Assembly: GCA_005656395.1 (NCBI GenBank)
Contig: SRSI01000048.1
Span: forward strand, 1,302,001-1,366,000
From: Strongyloides papillosus
Taxonomy: Eukaryota > Nematoda > Chromadorea > Rhabditida > Strongyloididae
Length of the DNA: 64,000 nt
Reading direction: 5' to 3'
The position numbers were made by a program, and so were the translations under genes. The number at the start of each line of letters is the position of its first letter. Within the stretch, counting starts at the first letter, position 1. This document shows, piece by piece, positions 34,584-47,500 of the stretch. The notes beneath the pieces were generated by a model. It was given only the letters and a program-made list of their open reading frames with translations, did not search any database and had not been told where the DNA came from.

Positions 34584-34935
34584 AGCTTTTATTTTTTTGA
34601 ATGACAGAGCAAAAAATGTTTACTTATAAACGTTTGCAATGTAAATTGTCGCGTCTCCAATAAAGATTTGATTTCGGACACCATGCTTATGCCACTTCGG
34701 AGTTAGGTTTTGAGTGTGTTATAACCTGTTACATTCACAAATTTATTGGTTTTTAATCTCTACAAAATGAACTTTTACCTGGTAAAAAAATGACTACCAC
34801 TTATGATACATTTGATAATCTCGAGGAGGAAAAGAAGTTTATTAGTTAGTAATCTAGACGAAATACCAAAAAAGATTTTGGGTTATCTTTCTAATTACTC
34901 AGGTGTTTTATATTGTTAATGAAAATCACATTTGA
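34584..34935. other. Divergent intergenic region
   Basis: 352 bp between the small basic protein (leftward) and the four-TM protein (rightward). A short open stretch from 34791 (MTTTYDTFD) stops quickly and is not supported. Probably holds both promoters. Confidence 0.5.
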
Positions 34936-35674
34936 ATGATGACATCGTTATGGATGTTTTGGAAAACTTTGACTGCTTTCACTATCTTATTCGTTTGCCA
35001 GACCATATTTATCACATATTTTTGGTCCAACACTTGGTTTGTAGCTGATAATGTTAAAGGATATGGACCAACAACTTACACAATATCGGTATGAAATCTT
35101 TTTTTATCTAAACATTTCTTTTTTTAGTTTGGTTTTAATAGTTATTGCATCAAAAGTATATACAACACAAAACCGCATTGTATTTCATTGTCAGATAAGG
35201 GAGAGTCCTTTGAAGACTATGGTGTTCAACTTTCAATTGAAAAAGAATTATGTAACGTTTAATACCATTTAAAATTAATATCCCTTTTTAGTGACTTCCT
35301 TGCGCGTCAGTAAATTTATATATATTTTAATAATTGTATCTCAATTATTAATGGCAATTGGAATTATTGGAAGGTGCAAATATATTGATAATAATCAAAT
35401 ATCCGTATCAGATGTACTCTTTACATCATCTTCCATTGTTGATGTTATCCTTAAGTTTGCTCTCTCCAATTTTCTAATTTTGGGATATAATCGTGAAATT
35501 GGAGCAACCATGTACGGAAATAAGATTTATTCATCATTTAGTATGAATATGGTATTATTCGTTATCTCTTTAATAATGACGGTCATTGTAAATACTTTAA
35601 TGCTAAGATCTTTCGTAAAAACAGCTGAAAAATGTTCATGTCAACGGGGAAAAAAGTATCTTATAATTGTATAG
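34936..35674 (+). CDS. Four-transmembrane protein, claudin/PMP22-like layout
   Basis: Three exons (34936-35088, 35128-35251, 35292-35674) give 219 residues. TM1 is at about 8-28 (TLTAFTILFVCQTIFITYFW). A first extracellular loop with a pair of Cys (NSYCIK, KPHCIS) follows, then three more hydrophobic helices (FIYILIIVSQLLMAIGII; VDVILKFALSNFLIL; MVLFVISLIMTVIVN) and a short basic tail with CSCQRGKK. This layout is that of the claudin/PMP22/EMP superfamily in nematodes, but the GLW-C-C signature is not clear, so the assignment is by topology only. The donor at T/GTAACG (35252) is required to keep phase; the more obvious GTTTAA four bases on does not. An in-frame TGA directly precedes the first ATG. 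Confidence 0.65.
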
Positions 35675-36416
35675 AAACACTAGACAACAGGTTTTGTTTC
35701 AATCTGTGAACACTATCGTAAAAAAAACTATATTTAATGGGTACTACAAATAACTTATTCACATATCTTTAATTGTATTAATTTACTACCACTTGGAAAT
35801 ATTAAATAAAAGAATCTAGAAGTTAATTAGTTAGAATTATGATTTTTGTTTTCTACATCTATTGAGACAATAATCTAGGGATGGTGTTTATCCTAGTTCA
35901 TCCCATTTGGATATTAAAGCAAGGCATTGTATTTTAGAAACATTTTGACTATGTTATGATCACCTATTTTTGTAGTTGCCCTTAAACTTTATAAGATTAC
36001 CGTACTAAAGTATTTTTATTTTCTGACGAATGAAGTCATAGATATTTTAACTTCTTTAATTACATAGAGACCTCTAAAATATACATGTAGGATGTTTTTA
36101 AAAAATAATTTGACATAAAAATAGTAATTTAAATATTTTAGTGTTTTTATAAACAATGTCCTACATTAACTAGTTATATAATTTAAGATAATGAAATTCT
36201 TAATTTGAAATCTTGTTTACGTATACATTTTTATGACCAAAGTATAAATAGTGAATTTTTACTATAATTTTTGAACCTCCAAAATGGCTATTTTTACGAG
36301 GTTACTTTTTAATTCCTTTTTAAATTAATATAAAAAGTTTTTCAATGTATTAGATAATAAGTTTATACAATGTCTGTACAAAAATGGTCGTAATATCTAC
36401 ATTACATGAGTGATTT
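35675..36416. other. Convergent intergenic region, nothing recognised
   Basis: AT-rich, about 740 bp between the four-TM gene and RTF2 stop codons. A 6-bp inverted repeat (AACCTC/GAGGTT) flanks about 18 nt near 36280; otherwise unremarkable. Confidence 0.55.
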
Positions 36417-37125
36417 CTACTTTTGGGTTGATTCATCGAGAGATTCCTTGGGTATCGAGGTATCGGAGCTAATTTTATCAATATTCCTTTTTCTTTTATT
36501 TTCTTTTTTTGCTAATTTCTCATCTTCGACTTTCTTTTTATACAATTTTAATGTTTCTTCATCTGGGTTTAACATTACAAGATCATCTTGATATAGCTCT
36601 TTACTACACCCGTAACAAACGTCAGTTTTAACTTCTTTTAATGCTTTCTCCGAAAATACACATCCACATCTCCAATTAACATAAAATACATGGATACCAT
36701 TCATAGGTAAAAATGTTACTGGACAAATAAATGGTGTTTTATTGTGGTCTTTGAATGTATCTCCTTTGTCAACATCGTCTATGTATTCTTTATTATCAGT
36801 TAATTTTAATTCCTTGATATCTTTCATACTTTTTATATGCTTTGTATTTGGGGTTTTAGATAAACTTTTTGAAAGTATCCCTTCTAAAACACTATCTTTA
36901 TTATAAAGTCTAAAAAAATACAATGTAAATATTGGGAATTAATTACGATTCATTAACGTACCTCCCGTATCTACAAGAAACAATAGGTTTTCTTAATCTC
37001 TCTTGGGTCAACTGACATATCCTCCATTTCAATGCTAACTTAACATTTTTATCAAATTTTTCATCAGCTTTTTTATTTTTTACCAATTCACATCTTTTCG
37101 GAATCGAACCTCCATCAGCTCCCAT
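36417..37125 (-). CDS. rtf2: Replication termination factor 2 (RTF2/RTFDC1)
   Basis: Exons 37125-36962 and 36909-36417 join inside an Arg codon (AG/A) to give 218 residues. The N-terminus MGADGGSIPKRCELVKNKKA is diagnostic of RTF2 (human starts MGCDGGTIPKR). The RING/U-box-like core follows: PIVSCRYGRLYNKDSVLEGI, then FICPVTFLPMNGIHVFYVN, RCGCVFSEKALKEVK, DVCYGCSKELYQDDLVMLN. RTF2 acts at stalled replication forks and links to the proteasome and, in yeast, splicing (family knowledge). The human protein continues for nearly 90 more residues; here it stops after a short Lys-rich tail, so the disordered C-terminal part is missing or lies in an exon I cannot see. Confidence 0.92.
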
Positions 37126-39181
37126 AGTAGTATGTAATTACAATTAAACAAATAATGTTTAATAAACTTTTCGAAACCAATATCTATTACCTGAAAAGAA
37201 AAAAGTGGAGAAACGTCCACCTACGCGCCTCCAAATGCAGTTTGATCTGATACTTTATTTAACTGCTATATTTGATTTGTCTATGTATGTAATGCTAATT
37301 CTTATCACATGTATTTGCTTTGAAGTCTATTAACGATTCTTGTTACTATTGTCTATTTGCACTTATAAGTTGTTAAGATTAAAGAAACATATTTCATGTA
37401 ACATTTTAATATAAAATTTATTACATAAAGTAAATAGTTTGGGGTGATTTGTCAATTTTTAACATTTTATATGAAAGTCATTATATATTATTTAAATTAA
37501 AAATTACAATAAATAATAGTGAGTAATTTGAATTTATATGTAAGCATAAAGTGTTATTTTATTTGTTTCATTTTATTTTAATTGATGTATAGTATATTCT
37601 TAAGCAAAGTACTTTGATACACATTATTTAAAAAAAAGCGATCAACTAAGATAAATGTTGATTTTGAATTATTTTAAAATATTCTTGAGTTTTGAGAAAT
37701 GATCTGTGATAGTATAAGTGTAGATACATAAATCTTATGAATGGATTAAATTTTGAAGACTATAACGGCAGCTGTAATTGTATATATATTGTGACATGTC
37801 TTGCACTATTATTCTCCCTTATGACATTTATTCGCATCAGTTCTCTCTACAAATCGTTTACTGCGCGTAGTTTAAAAATTTCTCTGTAGATAATGATATA
37901 CCGGTGATGTCAATTGGTAAGGGACGGGCTGTCGTTGGTTGACGATAATATATTATCATCTAAGTTAACCTCTAACTTTAATAAATACTGTTAGAAGGAG
38001 TTTTAGAAAAGTAACTTTGCCTCTTTTGATTGAAAGATACTGGGATGTTTTTACAAAATATCTAAATTAGTGATGGATGATTGAAACATGGTACTTCAAA
38101 ATGCAACTTTTATTAGTTGTTTGATCATCGTTAATAAGTATTTTAAGACGATAATGAGGTTATTGGTACTTATCATATATTTTATCTCTGCCATTAAATA
38201 ATAATGAGGTCTTTTGTAAAAGTTAATATGTTATAAACATATACTTTTTTTATTTATATAATATAATTTTAAGCATGATTTCCGATCATATTTTATTTTT
38301 TTTCTATTAATTTTATTTGACTGACTGTGTTTTTTTTTCGTTAGTGACTACCTCTATTGTCATTTCATATATGTGAATCATTTAAACATAAAATAAAAAT
38401 TTTTTATTACTAATCTATGACAATGTATTTTTTTAATATAAAACAAAAATATTTTTATAATTCCCATAAAACTTTTCCTCCTGGATTATTTATTCCTAAA
38501 TTTAAATTTTATACTGTTTAATGATTATCTAAAGTTTGTATTTAAACGGTATTTCTAACATGTGATATATTATATATTTGACCTGTCATGGTGTTAAAAT
38601 ACGTATAAAACAATGTATACAAAAGCTTATGAGCTGGCACACCAAGCTTTTTCAAGTATCATTTTTATTTTGTGCGCAAAATGTTAGCCAAAAACCAGTA
38701 ATTTTTCTTTTCCTATTTGCTTTCATTTGAGAGAGAGTCAATGTTCGAAACGGGTTTTTCGTAATAGTGTATGAACTAAACTATGTTGGAAAGGATTAAT
38801 ATTGTTAGCTTTTTAATATTATTAGTGAGAGGTTAATTGGAATTTAATATATATTCATTTATAATAATAGAAGAAAATGGTTTTGCTACGATCGTCAACT
38901 ACGATAATATACTTTGAAACTATGATATTAAGTTAAATTATTATTATTCTGTATTATTAAACATTTTAAATATGTAAAGTTTTTTAAAACAATTTTCAAG
39001 TTGATTTTTTTAGATCGTTCAGTTACCTTGTTACAAGGACGTTATTTTTTCTATTCAGTATTTTTACTATATTTTAAATTTAAATTATAATAACGTTTCT
39101 TAAAAAATAAAAAGTAAAGTTTAATGTTATTCACTAGAATATACATGTTCAAACTAAAAAAATAATTCTCTGTTATGTGTA
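37126..39181. other. Long divergent intergenic region upstream of Csk
   Basis: About 2 kb. Contains a perfect 14-bp palindrome GATAATATATTATC (37944-37957) next to a GC-richer stretch, and a moderately GC-rich patch at about 38620-38770. I looked for an SH3-coding exon for Csk here and saw none. Confidence 0.55.
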
Positions 39182-40474
39182 ATGGTACCTAGTAATAGCA
39201 ACGGAATGCTGGTTTCGACGAACACGAGACTTCAGATGCCATGGTTACATGGAAAGATCTCAAGGGAAAAGACAGAAAAACTTTTGGCTAATACTACTGA
39301 CGGTACATTTTTAATTCGTGAATCAACAAATTATCCAGGAGATTTTACATTATGTTTAAGTTATAATAAAAAAGTAGAACATTACAGGTATTAATTGTAG
39401 TTGTAAAATCTTTTCTTTACTATAAATATTTTAGAATCCATTTACTTGAAAACAATCATTACACCTGCGATCATGAAGCAATATTTCCAAATTTGATACA
39501 ATTAGTTGCTCATTACAAAAGGGATGCTGATGGTTTATGCCATGAACTTGTTAGTCCCATCATATCAGATGATATGAAAGCTCATTTAGAAAATAGTAAT
39601 ATTGAAGCGAAAATTACAGAATTTCGTAAAGCTGGAATATTAGTAAATAGAAATGATCTAGTTATTGGTGACGTTATCGGAAAAGGTGAATTTGGAGATG
39701 TTTATTGTGGTATTTATCTTGGACAACGAGTAGCTGTAAAAAGCTTAAAAAACGGTATAACAAGTGATCTTTTGCAGGAGGCCAAATTTATGAGTCAACT
39801 TAACAATATTCATCTTGTTGCCTTGATTGGTGTTGTAATGGATGAGACGAGAGAAGTTAATATTTTGACTGAATTTATGGCTAATGGAAATTTAGTTGAT
39901 TATTTACGGTCTCGGGGAAGATATCAAGTTGATAAACGTCAATTAATAAGTATTGCCTTAAATGTTGCAGAGGGAATGAGATATATGGAATCACAAAGAT
40001 TAGTTCATAGAGATTTAGCTGCGAGAAATATTTTGTTAGATGAAAATTATGCTGCCAAAATTAGTGACTTTGGTTTGGCACAATCAATGGATAAACCAAC
40101 TGGTGATTGTGCTTCCAAAGTTTTTCCTGTCAAATGGACATCCGTCGAAGCATTAAGATATGGTAAATTTAGTAATAAATCTGATGTTTGGAGTTTTGGA
40201 ATTTTATTATGGGAAATATTTTCATTTGGACGTGTGCCATATCCAAGAATTGTATGTTGTAATTTTTATCGCATTTTTAATAATTATTTTTTAGCCAATC
40301 CAGGATGTAGTAAGACATATCGAACAGGGGTACAGGATGGAGAATCCTGAAGGCTGTCCGCAGTCAATCAATATACTAATGGGAGAAACATGGAATCTCG
40401 ATCCAGCATGCCGTCCCACATTTGCTCAAATATGCGTTCAATTGAAGAGGACTTTACAAAATTATGTTAATTGA
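39182..40474 (+). CDS. csk-1: C-terminal Src kinase (Csk) homologue lacking an SH3 domain
   Basis: Exons 39182-39387, 39435-40251 and 40295-40474 give 400 residues. The SH2 domain (about 20-108) opens [11 protein letters not shown] and contains [16 protein letters not shown], nearly as in vertebrate Csk. Kinase domain: GKGEFGDV (151-158), VAVK Lys171, HRDLAARN (260-267), DFG (280-282), [20 protein letters not shown]. The activation loop has no Tyr and there is no C-terminal regulatory Tyr, both Csk hallmarks; Csk phosphorylates the inhibitory tail Tyr of Src kinases (family knowledge). There is no SH3 domain: only 19 residues precede SH2, versus about 80 in human Csk. The APE motif reads SVE, an unusual change. 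The intron 1 position inside the Arg of HYR matches the end of the SH2 beta-strand block. Confidence 0.93.
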
Positions 40475-41507
40475 AATATGCTTTTTAATAACTAATCATT
40501 GTTGCGGATATATTTTTATAGTTTTATTTTGACTGTTGTTTTGTAAATATTGAGTATAAAAAAGCAAAATGTATATAGTTGTAGAAGAAAAATTCAGGTC
40601 GTTACCATTTTTAATGAAATTTTGTTAAAGCATAATTTAAGCATTTTTAAAAAAACTTCCATTGGAACTACGCCAATTACTAAAATAAAAAAACTGCTTG
40701 TAAAATTATAACTTGTAATCAACAAATAAAACAACAACAACTTAAGAAAGCATAATGCGTATACTTTGATCTTCATTTATGGCGGAGAATATATATATAT
40801 CAAAGATGATTTTTAAGAATAATTTAATTACTAACTTATATTTATTTATTTATTGAAGTATAAAAAATATCTAACACAAAATAGCGTCTACTTTAAAGTT
40901 AATTATACGGAAAATATGATCGTGACAAGTGTTCAATAGTAAGAAATCACTGAATAAATCATAAATGTTGTTTATATTTATCTGATTATAATCAGAACAC
41001 CACTTAATAACTATCATTAAAATTATTTGTCCTATCTTTGTTCTTTATCTCTTTCAAGTAGTGTACATTTCACTAACAAGAACACCAAATATGAAATATA
41101 GTTAAGAGACAGAGTTATGATAAATACAGTTACAAAAATTGATAATTTATTTTTATTATTGTGATACTTGCTACTGTTAACATTTTGGAAAAGTGGTACT
41201 AATAATCTCGTACGGAAGGTTAAGCGCTATTATCCTTTGTCTATGTTCTCGAGTAAAAAATATCTCGAAACAGATGACACCTGCTTATTTTGTCATAAAA
41301 AATGGTTTTTGTTATCAATTGATTACAATAAAATGCTCCTACTTTCGATCATTTAATTTCCATTCGTCTGTCAATTAGTCATGTTAAAGTATATGTGTAT
41401 TTTTGGTAATGTCTTTTGCTGAAATTTACACATGTACTATCAACATTTAATTACTTACTTTGTTATCATTCTTTTTTTTTTAGATATTCGAATGCCAGTA
41501 TTAACTA
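40475..41507. other. Intergenic region upstream of lpd-3
   Basis: About 1 kb, noncoding. A (TA)n tract lies near 40790. The right end has a long T tract ending TAG at 41483, about 25 nt before the lpd-3 ATG, a good candidate trans-splice or 5' UTR intron acceptor. The patch at 41190-41300 is slightly GC-richer. Confidence 0.55.
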
Positions 41508-44500
41508 ATGACTAATCATACAACTTACGAGAAAATATTGAACGTTGAGAATGCTTCTCTACTGGATACGGTTCATGCAATATTTACTAATAATGAATCA
41601 AAATTTGTACTTAACTATAAAGATTTTGGAGTTGGTTTTAGCAATGATCAAAATACACTATATAGCAATGGTAGTACTGGTACCGATAGATTTATAATAC
41701 TTTTATCTTTATTTACATTAATAGCATGGTGTATATTTTTATTATTCTATTTTTCAAGAGTTGTAGCTATTGTAGTAGGAATCATCATTAGGAAATTGTT
41801 AAAATTTTCTGGATACCATGATGTATATTTTGATATTGATTCGTTTGAAATTAATTTAATAGCAGGTAAAATAATGTTCCGAAATGTATTAGTTGTTACG
41901 GATGACATTCATTTAAAATGTAATGATGGGTATGTGATTTTTCATTTTTGGAAAAAATCTCCTCCTTCTCGACCTCAAGTATTACTACAACACATGTATG
42001 TTTTATAAATATTGACTTATTTGTTTACTCAAACATATCATTTTAGGGATGAGTCACGAATTCATTTTTCACTTAATGGTCTCAGTATTCATGTACATAA
42101 CAGAATAGGATTGTATAAGAACCTAGCTAAGACAACAAATTTTGCACATATATTTGAAAATACTTATGATAATGTTCCACAAAAAGTTAGTAGTTCCAAT
42201 CCTGTTCATGATATTAAGATAGCAAAAAAAAGTGATAGTTGGTGGGATAGTATTTTTGCTTTAACAGGAGCCATCAGGCTCGATGTTTCCACAGGTAGAA
42301 TAATATTTGGAAACCACACATTACCCTCATCTTTTGCAATGACTTTTGAAAATTTAAAATGTAAAACGTACTTAACGAATCCATCAAATCCTTTTGATAG
42401 ATATTTAATGAAATCAAAGATGGAATTAGATAATGTGAAAATGTCGTTTGTTAAATCTTTGGATTATAAGAAAAATATTCCGTTTAATCCACCAAGGACA
42501 ATGGGTCACGGATTCGATATCCTACAAACTGCACAAATGGAGTTACTTTACAATCAAGAAATTTTGGGTATCCAACAATATGGTTCACAAAGTCCTTTTG
42601 AGTCAAAACCAATTTGGGATACAACAATAAGATTTAAATCAAATACTGTTATTTCATGGGGACCATGGGCTGATAAACAAAAAGATATGCTTTATAGTTA
42701 TTTCTTCCCATCACCTTATGGTATTGTACCAATAACTCCAATGGCAAAAGAAGGTCAGCGGCGGACATTTATTACACACGATACCAAAATTACATTTATT
42801 CAAGATTTTAAATTTGATATTTGGTTTTTAAAGAACGAAGAGTTACACTCTTTTCAATCAAATATCCATCATGGAACTACAATGGATATGTCTTTTCCAT
42901 GGATAACTATGGAGCATGGCTACAAAACTGACATTAAGGCAACACTTGTTGGTATAGATATGTTTACCTCGTTGCCATTTAAAAATTTTATCAAATGCCG
43001 TTCATTATTTATAAAACTTTTAGTTGACTATCCAAGAAATTCAACTGCTCATCAGGTTTGGAATTTAGATATGGATTGGAATGATACATGTATGACTTTT
43101 ATTTGGGATTACAAGAGACTTGTGACTGATTTAATTACTGAATGGACTTCAGAAAATATTCCTGATTTAAAGAAATTCGTTCCATATACTTGGAAATTTA
43201 ACATAAGATTTTCGGAGACATTTTCACTTGAATTATTGTTGAATGATAAAAATTGGTTGGATACATCGACATTAGGAAATCCTCAAAATTTTGTTGCAAG
43301 TATTTCTGGTGATGAAATGTCTGTTAAGTTTGATATGGCATTTGTAGATTTTTCTCCAGAAACCATTAAAATGGTTTATGATATAGTTGCAACTAGTAAT
43401 ATATCATTAAAATTAAAACTTCCCGACAACGGGTCTAATTGTACTATTATTCAATCCATTTTACAAAATTCAAACTTCCATACTTCTGATTATGGACGTA
43501 AATTCAAAATAGATGATTGGGTTGAAGTTTGGCAATGTGAAAAAGTAACCTTTTCATTAGTTTATGTATATCATCCCTGTGAATATATTTACAAGTCAGA
43601 TATACCATTTGATGTTTTAAGTAAATATAAACCAAAGCGTGCACATCATCCATCTATGTTAAAATCTGATACATTAGATGTTTATTTAGATATTTCACGT
43701 TCCAATGTAATAGTATGTGGTTCATTGATAAAAGGAATATATGATTTGAAAAATAATTATTTTGGTTTTTATGATATTGCAAGTGATGTTCTTGGAGAAA
43801 AAAGTAATAGTACATTAATACCAATTGGAAGGACATATGAAAATGAACAAGTTGATCATTATCGTGCTATTGATGTTAAATTTAATTTACGGGTAAAAAA
43901 TATTACTGGTCATATAGCAACTTATTGTTGTCGTGGAGAAGATAAAAAATTTATGGAAACTTGTCCTATGTTTTTCACGGAACAGGCTGCTGTAGAATTA
44001 ATAAAGACAAATAAAGAATGCCAAGTTCAAGCTTTTGTTGCTCCAGCTTGTGCTTATTTCTTTCCAAATACGGCATGTTCAAATAACAAACCAGGATGTC
44101 TTTCGTTATCAACAGGTTTACAATTTAGAGGTCAGGGATTATTTAATGATTTAGATATTCCATGGGAGATTGGTTGTGTTGAATATGGATGGTCAATGGA
44201 ATTAATTTTAGGAAATTTAGATGGATCGTTACAATTGACACATTTATTTACACTAAAAACTTTCTTAGATTCTTTATTATTATTATTTTTAAATAAGGAT
44301 GATGAATTGGAGCTCCCACGTATATATGATTATTGTCAACATTATCAGGATGCTTCTAATTGTACATTAAATTGTGAGAAAAATATAGGAATTAAATGTT
44401 ACTCATCTGAACAACTAAAATTTGAACTTTTCCGCCTAGCAATTGATAAAATTGATTTAAAAATCATTGAAAATGAATGTGTTTTTAATTTAACGACTGA

Positions 44501-47500
44501 GGATGTACGTGTTGCTGTTTGTAGTAGTCATGGAAAAATTTATTCTCCAAAATTGTCATTAGAAATACCATATATAACATTAAATCAAATGATTTACCAG
44601 TCGGATTCATCAAATTGGTTGGAGACAGCAAATTTAAATATTACAAAAACAAAGTTAGATATTAATTTACCAGTTTTTTATACATCACCAAAATTTATGG
44701 AACAAAGAATTGAATTTTTAAGGAAAAATGATAGTTTAACGAAACGTTTATACTTTTTGTATTGCGAAGATGAATCATGTGGTTGTCTTGGTAATGCATT
44801 TTTCTTTGGAAAAAATGATTTAGTTGGGAAGAGTTTTTTCAATGAGAATAAAAATAAACTTGCTGTATATTCTATAAATAAAAATGATAGTGAACAGCCA
44901 TATTTTGGCCAAAGTATACATAGAAGAAATAGTGGAATTCTTATTCATTGTGAGGATGACTATTTCATGAATAGAGAATCAATGTCAGATGTTGCTTCGA
45001 TTAAACGTGTTGATAGTGATTTATCTTTCCACTCAACCTCTTCTGTACCGAATCAATCTTTTATTTCATTTGGACAGTATGGACAACTGCTAGATAATTT
45101 TACTTATGAGTACAATGATATTAAGATGCCTCGTTACATTGAACCAGGATGGGTTGAAATGTGGAATACTTATCACTATACAAAATTTAAAAAGTGTCAT
45201 ACCGGAGTAAAAGATGTTACCCTTATAAAGAAAGAGAGTAAAATTAGTCAAAAAAATCCCTTAAATAGGAATATCTTTAAGAAAACATGTAACAATACAT
45301 ATATTGATGGGCAAATTTGTGAAAATATTTCACTATTTTTATGTCCACTAGCTTTGAAAGGACTAGAGAGATTTTCAAATCGTTTAGCTGAAATTGGAAC
45401 AAATATTCATCCATTAATATATATTCAAAATATGTATGATAAATGTTGTACAAACAGACATGAACAACCTTTAACTTCATTATCATTAAAATCAAAGGAA
45501 CAATATAGGAAACCCTCTGGTATTTTTATAAATCTTGTACTACCATCAATTGAAGTTAAATGTTTAAGTAACGAGGTTGGAAGTTTAAATGTATTATCAG
45601 ATAGTAGTGATATTAATGCATCGTTTATGTTACTGAAAATCTGTAAAACTACTCTTAGTGGTATAACATTAGAAGCATGTGAAGTGCTGAAAGAGGAACG
45701 TGAATTGAAATTAAATGTGTTTTGGGAATCGATATCATGTCGTATTCTTTATCTCCTTAATGAAGATGGTAGAGATTTTGTATATAACAAAATTTTCCCT
45801 GGTTATACAACGAATTGGAACGAAATTTCAAGCTGTAGTGTAGGATCGGAGAAATGCTTACGAGTAATATCTGAAATTGGTGTAAATAATGTTTCATTCG
45901 ATGCTAAAATGTACTCACCTTTTTCAAATCACAAAGATCCATATGCTAAAAGAGATGAGATTTCAATTGATATACATAATATATTTAATACTTCAGTATT
46001 TGGTTCACCATTAGAAATGGGATACAGTAGAGAATTATCGTTTTACGATATTCTTTATCCAATGTTGAATGAATATATTAAAAGCGGCACGAAATTAATG
46101 AATAGTATAAACAATACCTTGGATTCGTGTGATAATTGGTCTGATTTATGTATCATAAAATGCTTTGCTGATACACTTGATGACGATAATGAGAAAGTAT
46201 TTATCTTTGAAAGAGGAACTCTTAGAGATGTGATGGTAAATTCAAGATTTTTAAATTCTTGTGCTAGTTGTTGTCTTATGTTAATGACGCTGAAACATTT
46301 TAATTATTCTACTGATTTGTATAAATGCAATTATTACAATGAAATCAAAAATAATAATGATCAATTTTTGATAAAAGAAAATAGGAAAAATGCTATTATT
46401 GCTTTACTATCTCATTGGCAAACTGTGATATGTTCCCATGTAACGTTGGTGGATAATCATGTAGCACACAAATTTAAAAAAGTTCCTGAAGAAGATGTAT
46501 TGACAGAAATCAAAAAGTTAGATAAGAATGATCTCAAAAATGGTCATCACGATTCGGAATTGTCTTCTGGTCGTGTAATTATTGATATGGATACACCTAT
46601 AACTTCACCATCAAAGAATACTGTTAATAAAAATAATGAATTATTATCGGAGAAAAATATTCCAGTCTTTGAACATTCAATTAGTCGAATTCAGAGGGGT
46701 TCAATTGAAAATAATCAATCAACAAAAAGACCATCTCATTCTCGTAATGGATCTGCTTTAAATACAAAAGAAGTAAATAAGGAGGAAATGGATCTTTATC
46801 ACTATGTTAAAACTGCCGCTAATGAATTAAAACATAAAAATAAGAAAAGATTAAGTGAAACCATATCTATAGATAGTATTGTTAATGGAATGGAGCTTCT
46901 ATTGGACGTATTCTTCTGGAGTGTTTATCATCAATTACAACTAGAAAAGTCCGTTTTTGATGGTTTTCCTAATAAAAAAGTTAGAACAAATATTAAGATC
47001 AATTTATATGAATTCAAAATTGAAGTTGCTGAAAGAAAAGCAAGAAAAAATAAGAATGATGAAGTTTTTTCTTCAATCAGTACTCATACAATATTACAAA
47101 TTAATAATTTCCGGGCGCCTGGTAACTTTACGATTAATGCTATCAAAGATATGAAACAATTTAAACTAAACAAATTAGATTTTTCAATGGAATATGAAGC
47201 AGAAATTGAGAGTATTAAACTTGGAGCGGATATTGCTACTGTTGGTTTCACTAATGAAATACTACTTCTTGTACTTTCATTAATGGAAAATACCGATATT
47301 CCAGCAGATGCTAGGAAGAGTTTTGCAAGTGTAATGGCTACAAGTAATAGTTCTGAAAATAATTGGGCTGTTTCTGTTCTTGATAAGTTAAATGATTATC
47401 AAAGAGGTCTTAGTAGAAAAAATGTCAAAGGAAAACGTACTGCCATTAGAATGGATATCAGAGGAATGGCTACATTAAAGACAGTTGTTTTAGAAAGTGT

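Noticed and set aside
37200..39180. Possible SH3 exon for Csk
   Set aside because: Scanned for ALYDY-, WW- and NYV-type SH3 motifs in open stretches with splice sites; none seen.
40785..40800. (TA)n tract
   Set aside because: Short simple repeat expected in this base composition.
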